Numbered from the stretch's first letter, positions 10,721-20,337 are shown. The stretch: DNA of 64,000 nucleotides from Intrasporangium flavum (GCF_001956915.1 NZ_MLJO01000010.1:62001-126000), one strand, 5' to 3'. Notes: generated by a model from the sequence alone, not told the origin. Program-made: numbers and translations.

Positions 10721-10843
10721 GGCGCGATCACTTCCGGGAGGGTGCAGGGCAGCTCGAGATGGGAGCGCCGGGCCTGGGGCCCGGTTTCCCTCGGCGACAC
10801 GTCCAGACAACATCCACCGCGCGCCGCGCGGGAGTGCCGGCTC

Positions 10844-10857
10844 TTACCGGTAACGCC
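10844..10857. promoter_or_regulatory. Candidate operator: TTACCGGTAA palindrome plus GGTAACGCC
   Basis: The 10-bp perfect palindrome at 10844-10853 lies in the divergent promoter region, 46 bases before the regulator start. It overlaps GGTAACGCC (10849-10857), a near copy of the motif upstream of the aldo/keto reductase group. It is a candidate site for the HTH regulator encoded next to it. No experimental counterpart is known to me. Confidence 0.35.
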
Positions 10858-10899
10858 AGACCCTCCCAGCCGCCGCAGCGGCCACGTACGGTCGGTCGC

Positions 10900-11793
10900 A
10901 TGGACAACCGAGCCGAGGTGCGCGACTTCCTGACCTCACGCCGGGGCAGGATCACCCCCGAGCAGGCCGGGCTGCCCCTCTACGGCAGCAACCGCCGCGT
11001 CACCGGGCTGCGCCGTGAGGAGGTCGCGATGCTTGCCGGGGTCAGCACCGACTACTACGTCCGGCTCGAGCGCGGCAACCTCACCGGCGTCTCCGAGTCA
11101 GTGCTCGCCGCCCTGGCCGGCGCGCTCCAGCTCGACGAGTCCGAACGCACCCACCTCTTCGACCTCGCCCGCGCCGCCAACGCTGGCGGCCGTCAAAGAC
11201 GCACCGGGCCCAAGCAGCATTTCCGTCCGGGGGTCCAACGCATCCTGGACAGCATCGGCGCCCCCGCCTACGTCAGGAACAACCGACTCGACCTCCTCGG
11301 GGTCAACCGACTGGGCCGCGCCCTGCTGTCCGACCTCTACGCCGACGAGAGCAGCCGACCCAACCTCGCCCGGTACATGTTCCTCGACGCACGCTCCCGC
11401 GACTTCTACGTCCAGTGGGAGACCGTCGCCAAGGACACCGTCGCCGCCCTGCGCATCGAAGCCGGCCGCAACCCCTACGACCGCGGAGTCACCGATCTCA
11501 TCGGCGAGCTCTCCACCCGCAGCGAGGAGTTCCGCACTTGGTGGGCCAGCCACAACGTCCGCCTCCACCGCACCTCCATCAAGCAGATGCACCACCCCGT
11601 CATCGGGGACCTCGAACTCACCGGCGAAGCCCTTGAGCTGCCGGGCGACACCGGGCTCACGATCATCACCTACACCGTCGAGCCCCTCAGCGCCTCCGCC
11701 GAAGCGCTCAGCTTCCTCGCCAGCTGGGCTACCGCTGACCCGAACGCAGCGACGGGCTCCCGCGCTGTCGACCCCAGCTCAAGGAGCCAGTAG
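10900..11793 (+). CDS. XRE family regulator with MmyB-type ligand-binding domain
   Basis: A 297-residue transcription factor. Residues 1-85 form a helix-turn-helix domain with the hallmark VTGLRREEVAMLAGVSTDYY segment of this actinobacterial family. Residues about 100-275 form the MmyB-like domain, a PAS-like pocket reported to bind fatty acids in some members. The ATG at 10900 (MDNRAEVRDF) starts the conserved domain; earlier in-frame starts are not credible. It is divergent from the DHA2 pump and close to the reductase group, its probable targets. Confidence 0.88.
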   Translation: MDNRAEVRDFLTSRRGRITPEQAGLPLYGSNRRVTGLRREEVAMLAGVSTDYYVRLERGNLTGVSESVLAALAGALQLDESERTHLFDLARAANAGGRQRRTGPKQHFRPGVQRILDSIGAPAYVRNNRLDLLGVNRLGRALLSDLYADESSRPNLARYMFLDARSRDFYVQWETVAKDTVAALRIEAGRNPYDRGVTDLIGELSTRSEEFRTWWASHNVRLHRTSIKQMHHPVIGDLELTGEALELPGDTGLTIITYTVEPLSASAEALSFLASWATADPNAATGSRAVDPSSRSQ

Positions 11794-11936
11794 ACCGCAC
11801 TCCCCAACGGCCGCGGCCATCTACCGGATCTACCGCCCTTCGGGTGCACGACTTTGCGAGCCCCATCGGCCGTGCGGCAGGAGCTAGTCTTCCCCTCCCC
11901 GGCGACGGCGCACCGCCGCAATGATCGCGCCCGGGA

Positions 11937-11959
11937 CTCACGTCGCTCGTCGGCGTGAG
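11937..11959. terminator. Weak hairpin between convergent genes
   Basis: CTCACG at 11937-11942 can pair with CGTGAG at 11954-11959 across an 11-base loop that is itself partly self-complementary. It is followed on the plus strand by CCCCTTT. It lies between the convergent regulator and molybdenum hydroxylase genes. The stem is short, so this is a weak call. Confidence 0.25.
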
Positions 11960-12035
11960 CCCCTTTACCGGATCTGCTACCGATCGGTCGTGGCGTTGGT
12001 CCCGGGTTGTGGGGCGTCGGGGGCCGGCCGCTGAG

Positions 12036-12512
12036 CTACATGCGCTTGGCGCCGTCCCGGACCGCCTCCCTGATGCGCGTGTACGTTCCGCATCGGCACA
12101 CGTTGCGGATGCCGTCGAGGTCGGCGTCGGTGATCTGGCGTCCCTCGGCTCGGACCTTGCGGACGAGCGCGACCGCCGCCATGATCTGCCCGGGCTGGCA
12201 GTAGCCGCACTGGGCGACGTCTCGCTCGAGCCAGGCCTCCTGCATCGGGTGCAGGTCGGCACCGACGGTGTCGGGCAGGCCTTCGATCGTCGTGATCTCG
12301 TCGTCGGGTCCGATGTCCTTGACCTGGACCGAGCAGGGGTTGAAGGCCTTGCCGTTGATGTGCGAGGTGCAGGCCTTGCAGACGTTGATCCCGCAGCCGT
12401 ACTTGGGTCCGGTGATGCCGAGCACGTCACGCAGGACCCAGAGGAGCCGTACGTCGTCGGCGACGTCGACGGTGACGGGCTCGCCGTTGACCCTGAAGGT
12501 GTGCTGTGCCAT
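12036..12512 (-). CDS. Molybdenum hydroxylase, [2Fe-2S] small subunit
   Basis: A 158-residue electron-transfer subunit of the xanthine oxidase/CoxS/IorA family. The plant-type cluster motif is intact: YGCGINVCKAC and then Cys after 11 residues (NPC). The second cluster is CGYCQPG and NVCRCGTY. It passes electrons from the molybdenum site of the large subunit. The gene starts 11 bases after the large-subunit stop, so the order is large then small, reversed from the usual layout. It has no signal peptide and must travel with the Tat-exported partner if the complex is periplasmic. Confidence 0.93.
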   Translation of the reverse strand: MAQHTFRVNGEPVTVDVADDVRLLWVLRDVLGITGPKYGCGINVCKACTSHINGKAFNPCSVQVKDIGPDDEITTIEGLPDTVGADLHPMQEAWLERDVAQCGYCQPGQIMAAVALVRKVRAEGRQITDADLDGIRNVCRCGTYTRIREAVRDGAKRM

Positions 12513-12523
12513 GGGGGTGCTCC

Positions 12524-14869
12524 TCAGTAGGTGTGGGCCAGACCGTCGGTGGGCGACGCCGGCACCGGCGGCACGAAGGTCTTGGGGGTGAACGACACGG
12601 TGCTGTGGTTGATCGGGAAGCGTGTCGGGACGGTGCCGGTCGCCCGGGCGTACGCGCAGGCCGTGGCCGCAACCGTGGCCGCAACGCCGGCCTCCCCCGC
12701 CCCACCGGGCAGCTGCGCGTCGGACGGCATGACGATGCACTCGAAGCTCGGTGGCACGTTCCACTGACGCGTGTAGAAGTAGTTGTCCCAGCTCGCCTCG
12801 AGGAAGTGACCGTCCTGCAGGTGGTTGCTGCTCGTCAGCGCGAGCGCGATGCCGTCGGACACCCCGCCCATCATCTGCGCCTCGAGGCCGCGTGGGTTGA
12901 CCACGAGGCCGGCGTCGATGGCGATGACGGCCCTCGTGACGCGCGGGCCGGTGACCGCGTCGCGGACCTGCCGGTTCACCGTCTCGGGCCGGCAGTCGAT
13001 CTCGACGAGGACCGCAGTGGCGCCCTTGTACTCCGAGTGGATCGCGACGCCCTGTGCCGTGCCTGCGGGCATCGACCGACCCCACTGGCCGGCCTCGGCG
13101 ACCTTGCGCAGGCAGGCCTTGACGCGCTCGTTGCGCAGGAAGGCGAGGCGGAAGGCGAGCGGGTCCTTGCCCAGCTTCTTCGCGAGCTGGTCGATGAAGA
13201 GCTCGTTGGCGCAAGCCACGTCGGGTGAGTAGATGTTGCGCATGCTGCCGGTGTTGAAGCCCATGTCGACCTCGTCGAGCAGCTGGGTGACGACACCGAA
13301 GTTGTAGGGCAGCTCCTGGGTCAAGGTGAAGATCGACTCGGCGAGGCCGAGGTTGCCCAGGCCGGCCGGCAGCTCGGAGGCCATGGCCGTGAGCCGTTCA
13401 CCGAGGCCGTGGCCGAAGTCGGTCTTGATGCTCGTGTGCCGCTGCTCGAAGGTCAGCACCTCACCGGCGAGCACGGTTGCCCGGATCCTCGAGGTGGCCA
13501 TCGGGTGCGTCCGGCCCTGGCGGGGCTCGTCGGCCCGGTGCCACATGAGCTTGACGGGCTTGCCCATCGCCTTGGAGATCTTCGCGGCCTCGATGGCGGC
13601 GTCGCCGAAGAGCTTGTGCCCGAAGGACCCTCCGCCGGTGACGACGTTGACGTCGACCTTCGCGATCGGCAGGCCGACGGCCTTGGCGATGTTGCGCTGG
13701 GCGACGATCGGCGCCTTGAGGCCGGCCCACACGGTGGCCCGGTCGTCGCGGACGTCGGCGATGGCGCAGTTGGGCTCGAGCGCGGCGCTGCTGCGGAACA
13801 TGAACTCGAACCGCATGTCGACGGTCTGGGTCAGCAGTGGCACCTTGGGCACCGCCATCGGCAGCTCGGCGGCCTTGAGGCGTCGGAGCACCGAGTCGTC
13901 GGACTCGCCCTCGACCGGCCCGCCGGCCCACGTGACGCGCAGCGCGCGCACGGCGTCGATGCACTGGCCGAAGGTCTCGGCCCGCACCGCGACGCCGGTG
14001 TCGACGACGACGACGTCGGTGACGCCCGGCATCCCCTGCACGGCGCTTAGGTTGTCGACGCTGCGGGGCGAGCCGTTGAGCGTCGGGGGTCGGCAGACCA
14101 TCGTCGGCAGCGCGTCGGGCACGTCGAGGTCCATCGTGAACTGCTTGCGACCGGTGACGGCCTCGAGCGCGTCGACGCGGTTGCGCGGGGTACCGATCAC
14201 GTCGAACGACGTGCTCGGGTCGAGCTCGACGTCGACGGCCGTCGTCGTGGACGCGGCCGCGAGCCCCGACAGCTCGGCGTAGGTGCGCCGGCTTCCGTCG
14301 GGGGCCGTGACGACGCCGCCCTTGGCCACGAGCGAGGACACCGTGGCACCGAGGGCCGTCGCGGCGGCGCGCAGGAGGGCCCCCTTGGCGACTGCGGCCG
14401 CGACCCGGATCGGCGTGAACATCGACTGCATCGTGTTGGAACCACCGGTGAGCTGGTTGAAGACCAGCTCGGGGCGGGCGGGGGCGAGCGTGACCCGGAC
14501 GTCCTCGACGGGCATCGCCAGCTCCTCGGCGATGATCATGGCCGCGGCCGTCGTGATGCCCTGGCCCACCTCCATGCGAGGGATGGCGAAGTGGGCGATG
14601 CCCTTGTCGTCGACGGTGATGCTTATGAGCTGGGAGGTCGGCAGCGCCGAGTGGGTCTGCAGGTCGCCGAGGTCGTAGAGCTCGGGCATCTGAGGCACGC
14701 TGGGGACCGCCGCGACGGCCTCCTCGGCTCCCCCGATCTCGGCCGCGACGGTGAGCGTGGCACCCGCCACGACGAATCCGATGAACCTCCTCCGGGATAC
14801 CCCCCGTGCTGGTGGGTCAGAGGCTCGTCCGGTGCCTTCTTCGTGCGGCTGGCCAGAGATCGTCGTCAT
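12524..14869 (-). CDS. Molybdenum hydroxylase large subunit, Tat-exported (IorB/aldehyde oxidase type)
   Basis: A 781-residue molybdopterin-binding subunit. The N-terminus has a twin-arginine signal (SRRRFIGFV at 25-33, then a hydrophobic stretch), so the folded enzyme should be exported. Molybdenum cofactor motifs include GGGSFGHKLFGD in the middle and PGGAGEAGVAATVAA near the C-terminus, whose Glu matches the catalytic base of the family. The sequence resembles isoquinoline 1-oxidoreductase beta subunits. No FAD subunit, cytochrome or cofactor-insertion (XdhC-like) gene is adjacent. The start at 14869 (MTTISGQP) gives a complete signal; the substrate is unknown. Confidence 0.9.
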   Translation of the reverse strand: MTTISGQPHEEGTGRASDPPARGVSRRRFIGFVVAGATLTVAAEIGGAEEAVAAVPSVPQMPELYDLGDLQTHSALPTSQLISITVDDKGIAHFAIPRMEVGQGITTAAAMIIAEELAMPVEDVRVTLAPARPELVFNQLTGGSNTMQSMFTPIRVAAAVAKGALLRAAATALGATVSSLVAKGGVVTAPDGSRRTYAELSGLAAASTTTAVDVELDPSTSFDVIGTPRNRVDALEAVTGRKQFTMDLDVPDALPTMVCRPPTLNGSPRSVDNLSAVQGMPGVTDVVVVDTGVAVRAETFGQCIDAVRALRVTWAGGPVEGESDDSVLRRLKAAELPMAVPKVPLLTQTVDMRFEFMFRSSAALEPNCAIADVRDDRATVWAGLKAPIVAQRNIAKAVGLPIAKVDVNVVTGGGSFGHKLFGDAAIEAAKISKAMGKPVKLMWHRADEPRQGRTHPMATSRIRATVLAGEVLTFEQRHTSIKTDFGHGLGERLTAMASELPAGLGNLGLAESIFTLTQELPYNFGVVTQLLDEVDMGFNTGSMRNIYSPDVACANELFIDQLAKKLGKDPLAFRLAFLRNERVKACLRKVAEAGQWGRSMPAGTAQGVAIHSEYKGATAVLVEIDCRPETVNRQVRDAVTGPRVTRAVIAIDAGLVVNPRGLEAQMMGGVSDGIALALTSSNHLQDGHFLEASWDNYFYTRQWNVPPSFECIVMPSDAQLPGGAGEAGVAATVAATACAYARATGTVPTRFPINHSTVSFTPKTFVPPVPASPTDGLAHTY

Positions 14870-15137
14870 CGACAGGGGTCCCTTCTCGGAAGGCGCACGC
14901 GCGGCCGGGGGCCGGGGGTGATGGCGAGCTGCACGTGGGGGCGCGTCCGTGGTTCGCCTCAGAGGCGCCTCCGGATTGCCCTGTCCCAACGAGCGGCAAT
15001 GCGGATGGTCACGGCCGCTCCACCAGCGCACGTCGAGCAGCCAGGGTGCCCCAAGGACCGTACCGTCGGCAATCGGGCGCTTCCACGCCCATACGCGGGC
15101 TAGATTGCCGATCACACATGCGGATCAGGGGGAAGAC

Positions 15138-15521
15138 GTGCGCCAGTCGAAGGCGATCGAGAGTGTCGTCAGGTTGCGCCTCACGGCGGGGCTCTTGACC
15201 GGCGTCGTGGGTGGCGTTGCCGCCCTGGCCGGTTGCTCCGCCGGTGGGAAGCCGCTGCAGGAGTCATGCCAGTCGTTCTTCGCCCGGTACAAGGAGACGA
15301 ACGCACAGGTGTACTCCGCGGACATGACCGAGTACTCCAAGCGCCTCGGCGCCTTGTACGGCGAGGCCGCGCAGACCGGTGACGCCGACGCGAAGAAGGT
15401 GTTCGAGCCGGCCGCGACGGCGATGACAGCGATGGGCAACGGCGGCCCCTACGTGAAGAGCACCCGGGATGCGCTCGAGGCGGTCACCGCGGCGTGCGCC
15501 CCTTGGGCGCCAAGGTCCTGA
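15138..15521 (+). CDS. Small lipoprotein of unknown function
   Basis: A 127-residue protein with a hydrophobic signal and the lipobox LAGC near residue 36, followed by SAGG. The GTG start at 15138 is chosen because GGGGGAAG lies just upstream and the signal peptide then has a normal charged N-terminus. The mature part contains two Cys (QESCQSFF and TAACAPW) and is predicted helical. It diverges from the molybdenum hydroxylase. I recognise no family. Confidence 0.65.
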   Translation: MRQSKAIESVVRLRLTAGLLTGVVGGVAALAGCSAGGKPLQESCQSFFARYKETNAQVYSADMTEYSKRLGALYGEAAQTGDADAKKVFEPAATAMTAMGNGGPYVKSTRDALEAVTAACAPWAPRS

Positions 15522-15802
15522 GCCCTGCCGGTGTGTCCGCTCGGCTACCGGCGAACATGGCGACGTGTGTAGTCCTCGGGCCCGTCGTCGACTGCCAGAT
15601 AGCCATGGACACCGATGGGCCCGAACAGCCTCGAGGAATCGACACGACCACTCCTGCGAGAACTCGTTGTCGCGCTGGATACCCATCGGCTAGCCAACGA
15701 TCAGCAGATGCGCGAATACCTCACGGGGCTAGGCCGTTTCGTTGACGCCTGAACGCCATGGAGCCCCGATCGCTCATGCGGCACGTCGCGAATGCTGCTG
15801 CC

Positions 15803-16090
15803 TCAGTGCCCGGTCGTAGCCCGTTCATGCCGGAGCCGGACGCCAAGACTGGTCGGTTCGAAACCTCGGGAACGAAGCAACCCTCGATAGGCCCGAGTCG
15901 CCGCCCCGAAGCCCGCGACGGCCGAGCCCGTCCGGACAACCCAATCGGCGCCATCGGGCAGCAGTGCGGTCAGGGCAAGGTAGCCGCCGAAAACCACGAG
16001 CAGGACGCCGAGGGCGGCACACACGGCTACCGACTCGGCACGCCAGACCGCGCGCTCATCAGCCTGCTCTCCGTCGTGGACCCCATTCAC
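15803..16090 (-). CDS. Small two-TM membrane protein
   Basis: A 95-residue hypothetical protein from a GTG start at 16090. Two hydrophobic stretches are seen, about 21-43 (VAVCAALGVLLVVFGGYLAL) and 50-68. The tail is basic (RSRGFEPTSLGVRLRHER). Longer starts would run into the frameshifted gene upstream. No family is recognised, and its reality rests on the hydrophobic pattern. Confidence 0.4.
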   Translation of the reverse strand: MNGVHDGEQADERAVWRAESVAVCAALGVLLVVFGGYLALTALLPDGADWVVRTGSAVAGFGAATRAYRGLLRSRGFEPTSLGVRLRHERATTGH

Positions 16091-16175
16091 CAACCAGACA
16101 CTAGCCGCGAGAGCACGTGGCAGCGGCCAGTTCGGGGACCGCCCGCAACTTCCCGCGCATCGCGATGCCTCGACG

Positions 16176-16533
16176 TCAGGTCTCGTCCACCAGTTCGTCC
16201 GCGCTCGGCACCCGACGGGACGGGTAGCTCCATCGCTCCAGGACCTGCATGATCGTCGCCGCTCCCACAGGGTTGGCCGTGTGGACGACCACGAGGTCGA
16301 ACGGATATGGATCTCCCTCGCTGGCCGCCCGCGCCAGCTCGTCCAGAACAGGCAGGGTGCTGTCAACCGTGCCGTTCACGATGCCCAGGTCATGGTCAAG
16401 CCACAGCTGCCCATGCCTGAAGTCACGAACCTGTCCCAAGGCCGCCCAAGGCTTCCACACTCGTCCGCGCCCGCAGGTGCTCGCGGCCGTCGCGAAAGGT
16501 GCGGGTGTCGTCGACGAGCAAGACGAAGGACAT
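16176..16533 (-). pseudogene. Cyclic-phosphate processing receiver-like protein, broken by one extra base
   Basis: From ATG at 16533 one frame reads MSFVLLVDDTRTFRDGREHL, a receiver-like start with an Asp pair. It then stops soon after EALGGLG. A second frame carries the rest, including ALGQVRDFRHGQLWLDHDLG and VVVHTANPVGAATIMQVL, up to the stop at 16176. Removing one C from the CCC run at 16445-16447 joins the two as EALAALGQVRDF and gives a clean 118-residue protein (357 bases). The family resembles cREC/cyclic-phosphate receiver proteins. Either the gene is freshly broken or the base is a sequence error. Confidence 0.65.
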
Positions 16534-16645
16534 GGCGAGATCATGCACGGTGGCACCTACTCAGTCGACACATATCCGAGCCGGGCCGCCGCAGAACGCC
16601 ATTCCGTGCCGCTGGCGGACCGTGGGCGACGCCGGGTGGTGGGCG

Positions 16646-17422
16646 TCACCCGTGCCTGTCGACCTCGACCACTGCGGGGCCGCGGAACATCGGGTCGCCG
16701 GTGATGGCCTCGCACACCTCCTGGCTGCTCGCCAGCAGGTACGCCGTCATGATCCGGCACGTGCGGCGTCCGGCCGGCTTGGGCGAGTTCCAGCCGCCCG
16801 AGGTTGCGACAACGGGCCCTTCGGACTCCTCGCGGAGCTGCAACACCAGCCACGCCCCCGGCGAGTCGGCGTAGGCCTGCGTAGAGGCGCCGGCGATCTG
16901 CTCCCACGTGGCGAAGCGCCGCCCCCACGGCAACGTGTTGCCGTGGACGCCAGCGTCGTCGATGCGCACGGCCAGCGACCGGCTACGCACGGTCAGCACG
17001 GCCCCGATTGCCGCTGCCACGGCGAACAGCGGCACGAACACCGTACGCAGCCACGGCGCCCCGCTTGGTGGCGGAAACCCGTAGCCGGTCAGGGCCGCAC
17101 CGGCGACGCCGAGCGTCAACCCGACCAGCAGCTGACGGTCACTGCTGAAGGTGCGCGTCTGTCCGAGCGGACGCACCGCACCCCTGACGGGAGCCGGTGG
17201 CCGCCCGACGAGCCCGGCGACGACCATGTCGCAGACCATGAGCAGGAAGCTGACGCAGCCCACCGCCATCAGCGCGCTGAACGCGACCCCGCTGGACGAG
17301 ACCGTCTGCGCCAGGCCCGCCGCTGCCCCGGCCACGCCGAAGGCGCCGAAGCCCACCGGGCTGATCCGCCCCAGCCGGCCCGGCCGAGAATGCGTCCAGT
17401 AGTAGCCCTCGAGAGAGCCCAT
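16646..17422 (-). CDS. Membrane protein with C-terminal PH-like soluble domain
   Basis: A 258-residue protein with four hydrophobic segments in the first 150 residues (about 23-45, 50-70, 95-112, 120-140). A soluble part follows, beginning RSLAVRIDDAGVHGNTLPWG and containing FATWEQIAGA. That pattern is like bacterial PH domains. The start at 17422 (MGSLEGYYW) has GGAAGGAGG five bases upstream. It stands 89 bases after the start of the next leftward region and may be expressed alone. Function is unknown. Confidence 0.65.
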   Translation of the reverse strand: MGSLEGYYWTHSRPGRLGRISPVGFGAFGVAGAAAGLAQTVSSSGVAFSALMAVGCVSFLLMVCDMVVAGLVGRPPAPVRGAVRPLGQTRTFSSDRQLLVGLTLGVAGAALTGYGFPPPSGAPWLRTVFVPLFAVAAAIGAVLTVRSRSLAVRIDDAGVHGNTLPWGRRFATWEQIAGASTQAYADSPGAWLVLQLREESEGPVVATSGGWNSPKPAGRRTCRIMTAYLLASSQEVCEAITGDPMFRGPAVVEVDRHG

Positions 17423-17511
17423 GGCCCTCCTTCCGCACGCGTCGGGTCTGGCGGTGGATGCCGGGACTCCACGACGGCGATCTCCTGCCGTCGACTCGGC
17501 GCGTAGCGACC

Positions 17512-20337
17512 TCAGTGCGTGATCGCGAGTCCGTCGATCAGGACCTGCTTGGTGCTCAGACTCCGGATCGTCACGGTGCCGGTACGGGTCACCGTCTGCA
17601 CGGGCAGCCACAGCACCTGCCGAGTCCTGGTAGTGGAGGAGTAGAGGCTGAGCCGGCCCAGCTTGCCGCCGGCGTGGTAGACGTCGACGCTCCCGCAGGT
17701 CGAGCAGGTGGTGGCCACCACGGCGAGGCGTCGGGCCTGGACACCGCTGCGCGTGAGCTGGGCGCCGGTCTTCACCGTCTTGCTGTAGGTGTTGAACAGG
17801 TAGCTCGTCGAGCTGCCCCTCGTCCACCCGGTCGACGCGCTGAGGGCGCGGTCGTCCAACGGCATCGACGTGCAGCGCTCGGCGCTCCAGGCACCGGTGT
17901 TACCGGCCCGGTCCCGGGCTCGGACGGAGAAGCAGTACTGGTTCCCCGCGCCCAGCGTCGCGTTCAGCGATGTGGCCGTCAGCTTCTGCCAGGCCGAGGG
18001 GTAGCCGTACGCGCCGAAACCGGTTGACGACGAGGCGTACCGGGAGCGGACGTCGTAGCTCGCGACGCCCGAGCCACCGGCGTCCGTGGCCGTCCACGTC
18101 AGAGTCACCGGGGTCCGCGTCTGCACCGACGCGGGCGCGGTCATCGCCGCGGTGGGCGCACTGGCGTCGACGACCCAGCTCTTGGACACCACGCCGGACT
18201 GCCTGCCGCCGGGGTCGGTGACCCGGGCACTGACCGAGTGGGTTCCGACAGTCAACCCGGTGAGGCTCAGGGTCGGTCCGCACGGGCTCCAGGTGGTTGC
18301 ACTGTCGAGGCGGCACTCGCGGCGCAGCGACCCGACCGGGTCGTCACCGTCGGCGGCGCCGATCGTCAGGGCGGCGCTGCGGGTGGTGTAGGCCGGCACG
18401 GCGATGCCGGCCGTCGGGGACATCCGATCATCGACGGACCATCTCAGGCCGAGCCACCACCCGGTCGAGGTGGACAGCTGGCGCGCCGCGGTGCCGTCGG
18501 CGGCGGCCACCCAGATGGTCGCCTCGAAGTCGCCGGTGTACCGCGCGAACGCCACCAGGGTGCCCGTGGGATCGAACGTGACTGCCCGGTTGTCCCCGAT
18601 CGGCAGGGCGAGCCGGCGAGCCCCGGATCCGTCGAGATTCATGACCGTGGCGGTGCGTGGGCCGGTCGTTGAGGCCGTGTCGACCCGGCGTTCGACGACC
18701 AGCTGGCCCCGGGTGGACACGGTGAAGTTGTCGGCCCCGTCGGTGCCCGGGATGGCAGTGATGCTGCCGTCGGAAAGGCGGACACGCTCGAAGCGGCCGA
18801 ATCCGTCGTTGTTGCGAAGCACGACCTGCGTGCCATCGGGAGCCGGCGCCAGCTGGTCGTGGTTCGGGACGTTCGCGACCTTGCGCAGTCCCGTGCCATC
18901 AGAGCGCACGACCCAGAGGGTGCGGAGCTGGTCTGAGTTCCCGCGCAGGAAGGCGATGCTGCCGTCGGGCAGCCACCGCGCCTCGGTGGGTGAATCGACG
19001 TCAGGGTTGGCGGTGCCGTCGGTGCCGGGCACCGTCACGCACTGCTCGGTCGCCACCGGACAGACCCGCACGCCGACGCCGCCCGACGAGACCCACAGTG
19101 TCCGAGACGCGTCCAGATCGACCCGCTCCAGTGTCAGGGCGCGTTCCGCTGGCGACGCCGGGTCGGTGGCGAAGGAGACGGTGCTGCCGTACGGGTCGCT
19201 GGCGACGACCTCGCTCGTCACCGCCGGGACATCCACGACGACATCCGGCGACTCGGCGTAGCGTCCGTTGGCGGCCACGAGGGCCAGGGTGCGCGGTCCG
19301 GCCCCCGGCACGAGGACCTGGGTGGCCGACGCGGGGGCGCTGGCCAGCAGGGTGCGCGAGCCGGCGGTGACGTCGTAGACGCGGTAGCCGACGACGGGCA
19401 GCTTACTCGGCGGCTGCCAGGACACGGTGGCGGAGAGCCGCCCCGGGGTGGCGGCGAGTGCTGACGGTGGCTCCACGGGGTTGTAGCCCTCGAGCGTCAA
19501 CGGCACGGCCAGAGTCATCGGGCTGTCGCCGCCGACGACGAGGTCCTCCCAGACGGTGTAGAAGCTGGCCGTCACGGTGACCTGCACGGTGCACGTCTGC
19601 CCGGTCGTCAGGGTCAGTCCCGTGCAGTGGTTTCCGTCCGGCGTGACCGTGAACTTCGAAGGGGAAGAGGCCGAGGCGACCACGGCCGATCGCACCGTCC
19701 ACGGCCGGTCACCGGTGTTGGTCACGGTGACGTCGCGGGTGACCACGGTGCCGTTGACCGCACCGGTGGAGACACTGGCCGGGGTCGCCCGCGGGACGGA
19801 CACGACGCGCGTCGGGTCGTTGTCCCCGATGCGAACCTGGGCGCCGGCGTACAAGCCGCTTCCGGACAGGCCGCACGAGCCGGTCGCGTCGACGGACAGC
19901 GCAGCCACGTCTCCCGTCGCGGTCGTCTCGGCGAGGTAGACCTGGAGGGTGCCCGAGGTGAAGGTGCAGCTCCGGGTCCCGCGAGTCAGCTTGACCGTCT
20001 GTTCGGCGTCGGGACCGCGGAAGTCCAGCGCCCACGAGCCGGTGCGTGCAGGCCACGCCATGGTCATCGTCGCCGAGCCGCCGTTCACGGGGTCCTGCAC
20101 CGAGACGGTGACCGTCGAGGACGCCGGGTCGACCCGGGCTGCCGGGACGCCCGCCACCGGCCCCTCGGGGTACGTGGCGGAGGAGGACGAGAGCCGCGTC
20201 GAGGTGATCTGGTCACCGATCACGGCGACGTCGGCGGCCGTGGCCGCGTGGGCCGACGGCGCGGCAGCCGACACCGCCGCCACCCAACCCAGCACGACCG
20301 CCCCGACCATCGCAGGCACGCGAGTACGCCGCACCAT
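17512..20337 (-). CDS. Large secreted protein with FN3, beta-propeller and Ig-like domains
   Basis: A 941-residue exported protein. A signal peptide occupies about residues 1-32 (MVGAVVLGWVAAVSAAAPSA, cleavage after AHA). In order there follow a beta-rich domain (40-190), a choice-of-anchor-like domain with VTNTGDRPWTV (200-290), and an FN3 domain (SALAATPGRLSATVSWQPPS). Then come TolB/WD40-like repeats around 395-660, with elements such as LWVVRSDGTGLRKV and ATVMNLDGSGARRL. An Ig-like repeat and another FN3 (VTLTWTATDAGGSGVASYDV) complete it, ending in a Cys-containing beta domain. It is probably a surface adhesion or binding protein. No catalytic site is seen. Confidence 0.8.
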   Translation of the reverse strand: MVRRTRVPAMVGAVVLGWVAAVSAAAPSAHAATAADVAVIGDQITSTRLSSSSATYPEGPVAGVPAARVDPASSTVTVSVQDPVNGGSATMTMAWPARTGSWALDFRGPDAEQTVKLTRGTRSCTFTSGTLQVYLAETTATGDVAALSVDATGSCGLSGSGLYAGAQVRIGDNDPTRVVSVPRATPASVSTGAVNGTVVTRDVTVTNTGDRPWTVRSAVVASASSPSKFTVTPDGNHCTGLTLTTGQTCTVQVTVTASFYTVWEDLVVGGDSPMTLAVPLTLEGYNPVEPPSALAATPGRLSATVSWQPPSKLPVVGYRVYDVTAGSRTLLASAPASATQVLVPGAGPRTLALVAANGRYAESPDVVVDVPAVTSEVVASDPYGSTVSFATDPASPAERALTLERVDLDASRTLWVSSGGVGVRVCPVATEQCVTVPGTDGTANPDVDSPTEARWLPDGSIAFLRGNSDQLRTLWVVRSDGTGLRKVANVPNHDQLAPAPDGTQVVLRNNDGFGRFERVRLSDGSITAIPGTDGADNFTVSTRGQLVVERRVDTASTTGPRTATVMNLDGSGARRLALPIGDNRAVTFDPTGTLVAFARYTGDFEATIWVAAADGTAARQLSTSTGWWLGLRWSVDDRMSPTAGIAVPAYTTRSAALTIGAADGDDPVGSLRRECRLDSATTWSPCGPTLSLTGLTVGTHSVSARVTDPGGRQSGVVSKSWVVDASAPTAAMTAPASVQTRTPVTLTWTATDAGGSGVASYDVRSRYASSSTGFGAYGYPSAWQKLTATSLNATLGAGNQYCFSVRARDRAGNTGAWSAERCTSMPLDDRALSASTGWTRGSSTSYLFNTYSKTVKTGAQLTRSGVQARRLAVVATTCSTCGSVDVYHAGGKLGRLSLYSSTTRTRQVLWLPVQTVTRTGTVTIRSLSTKQVLIDGLAITH

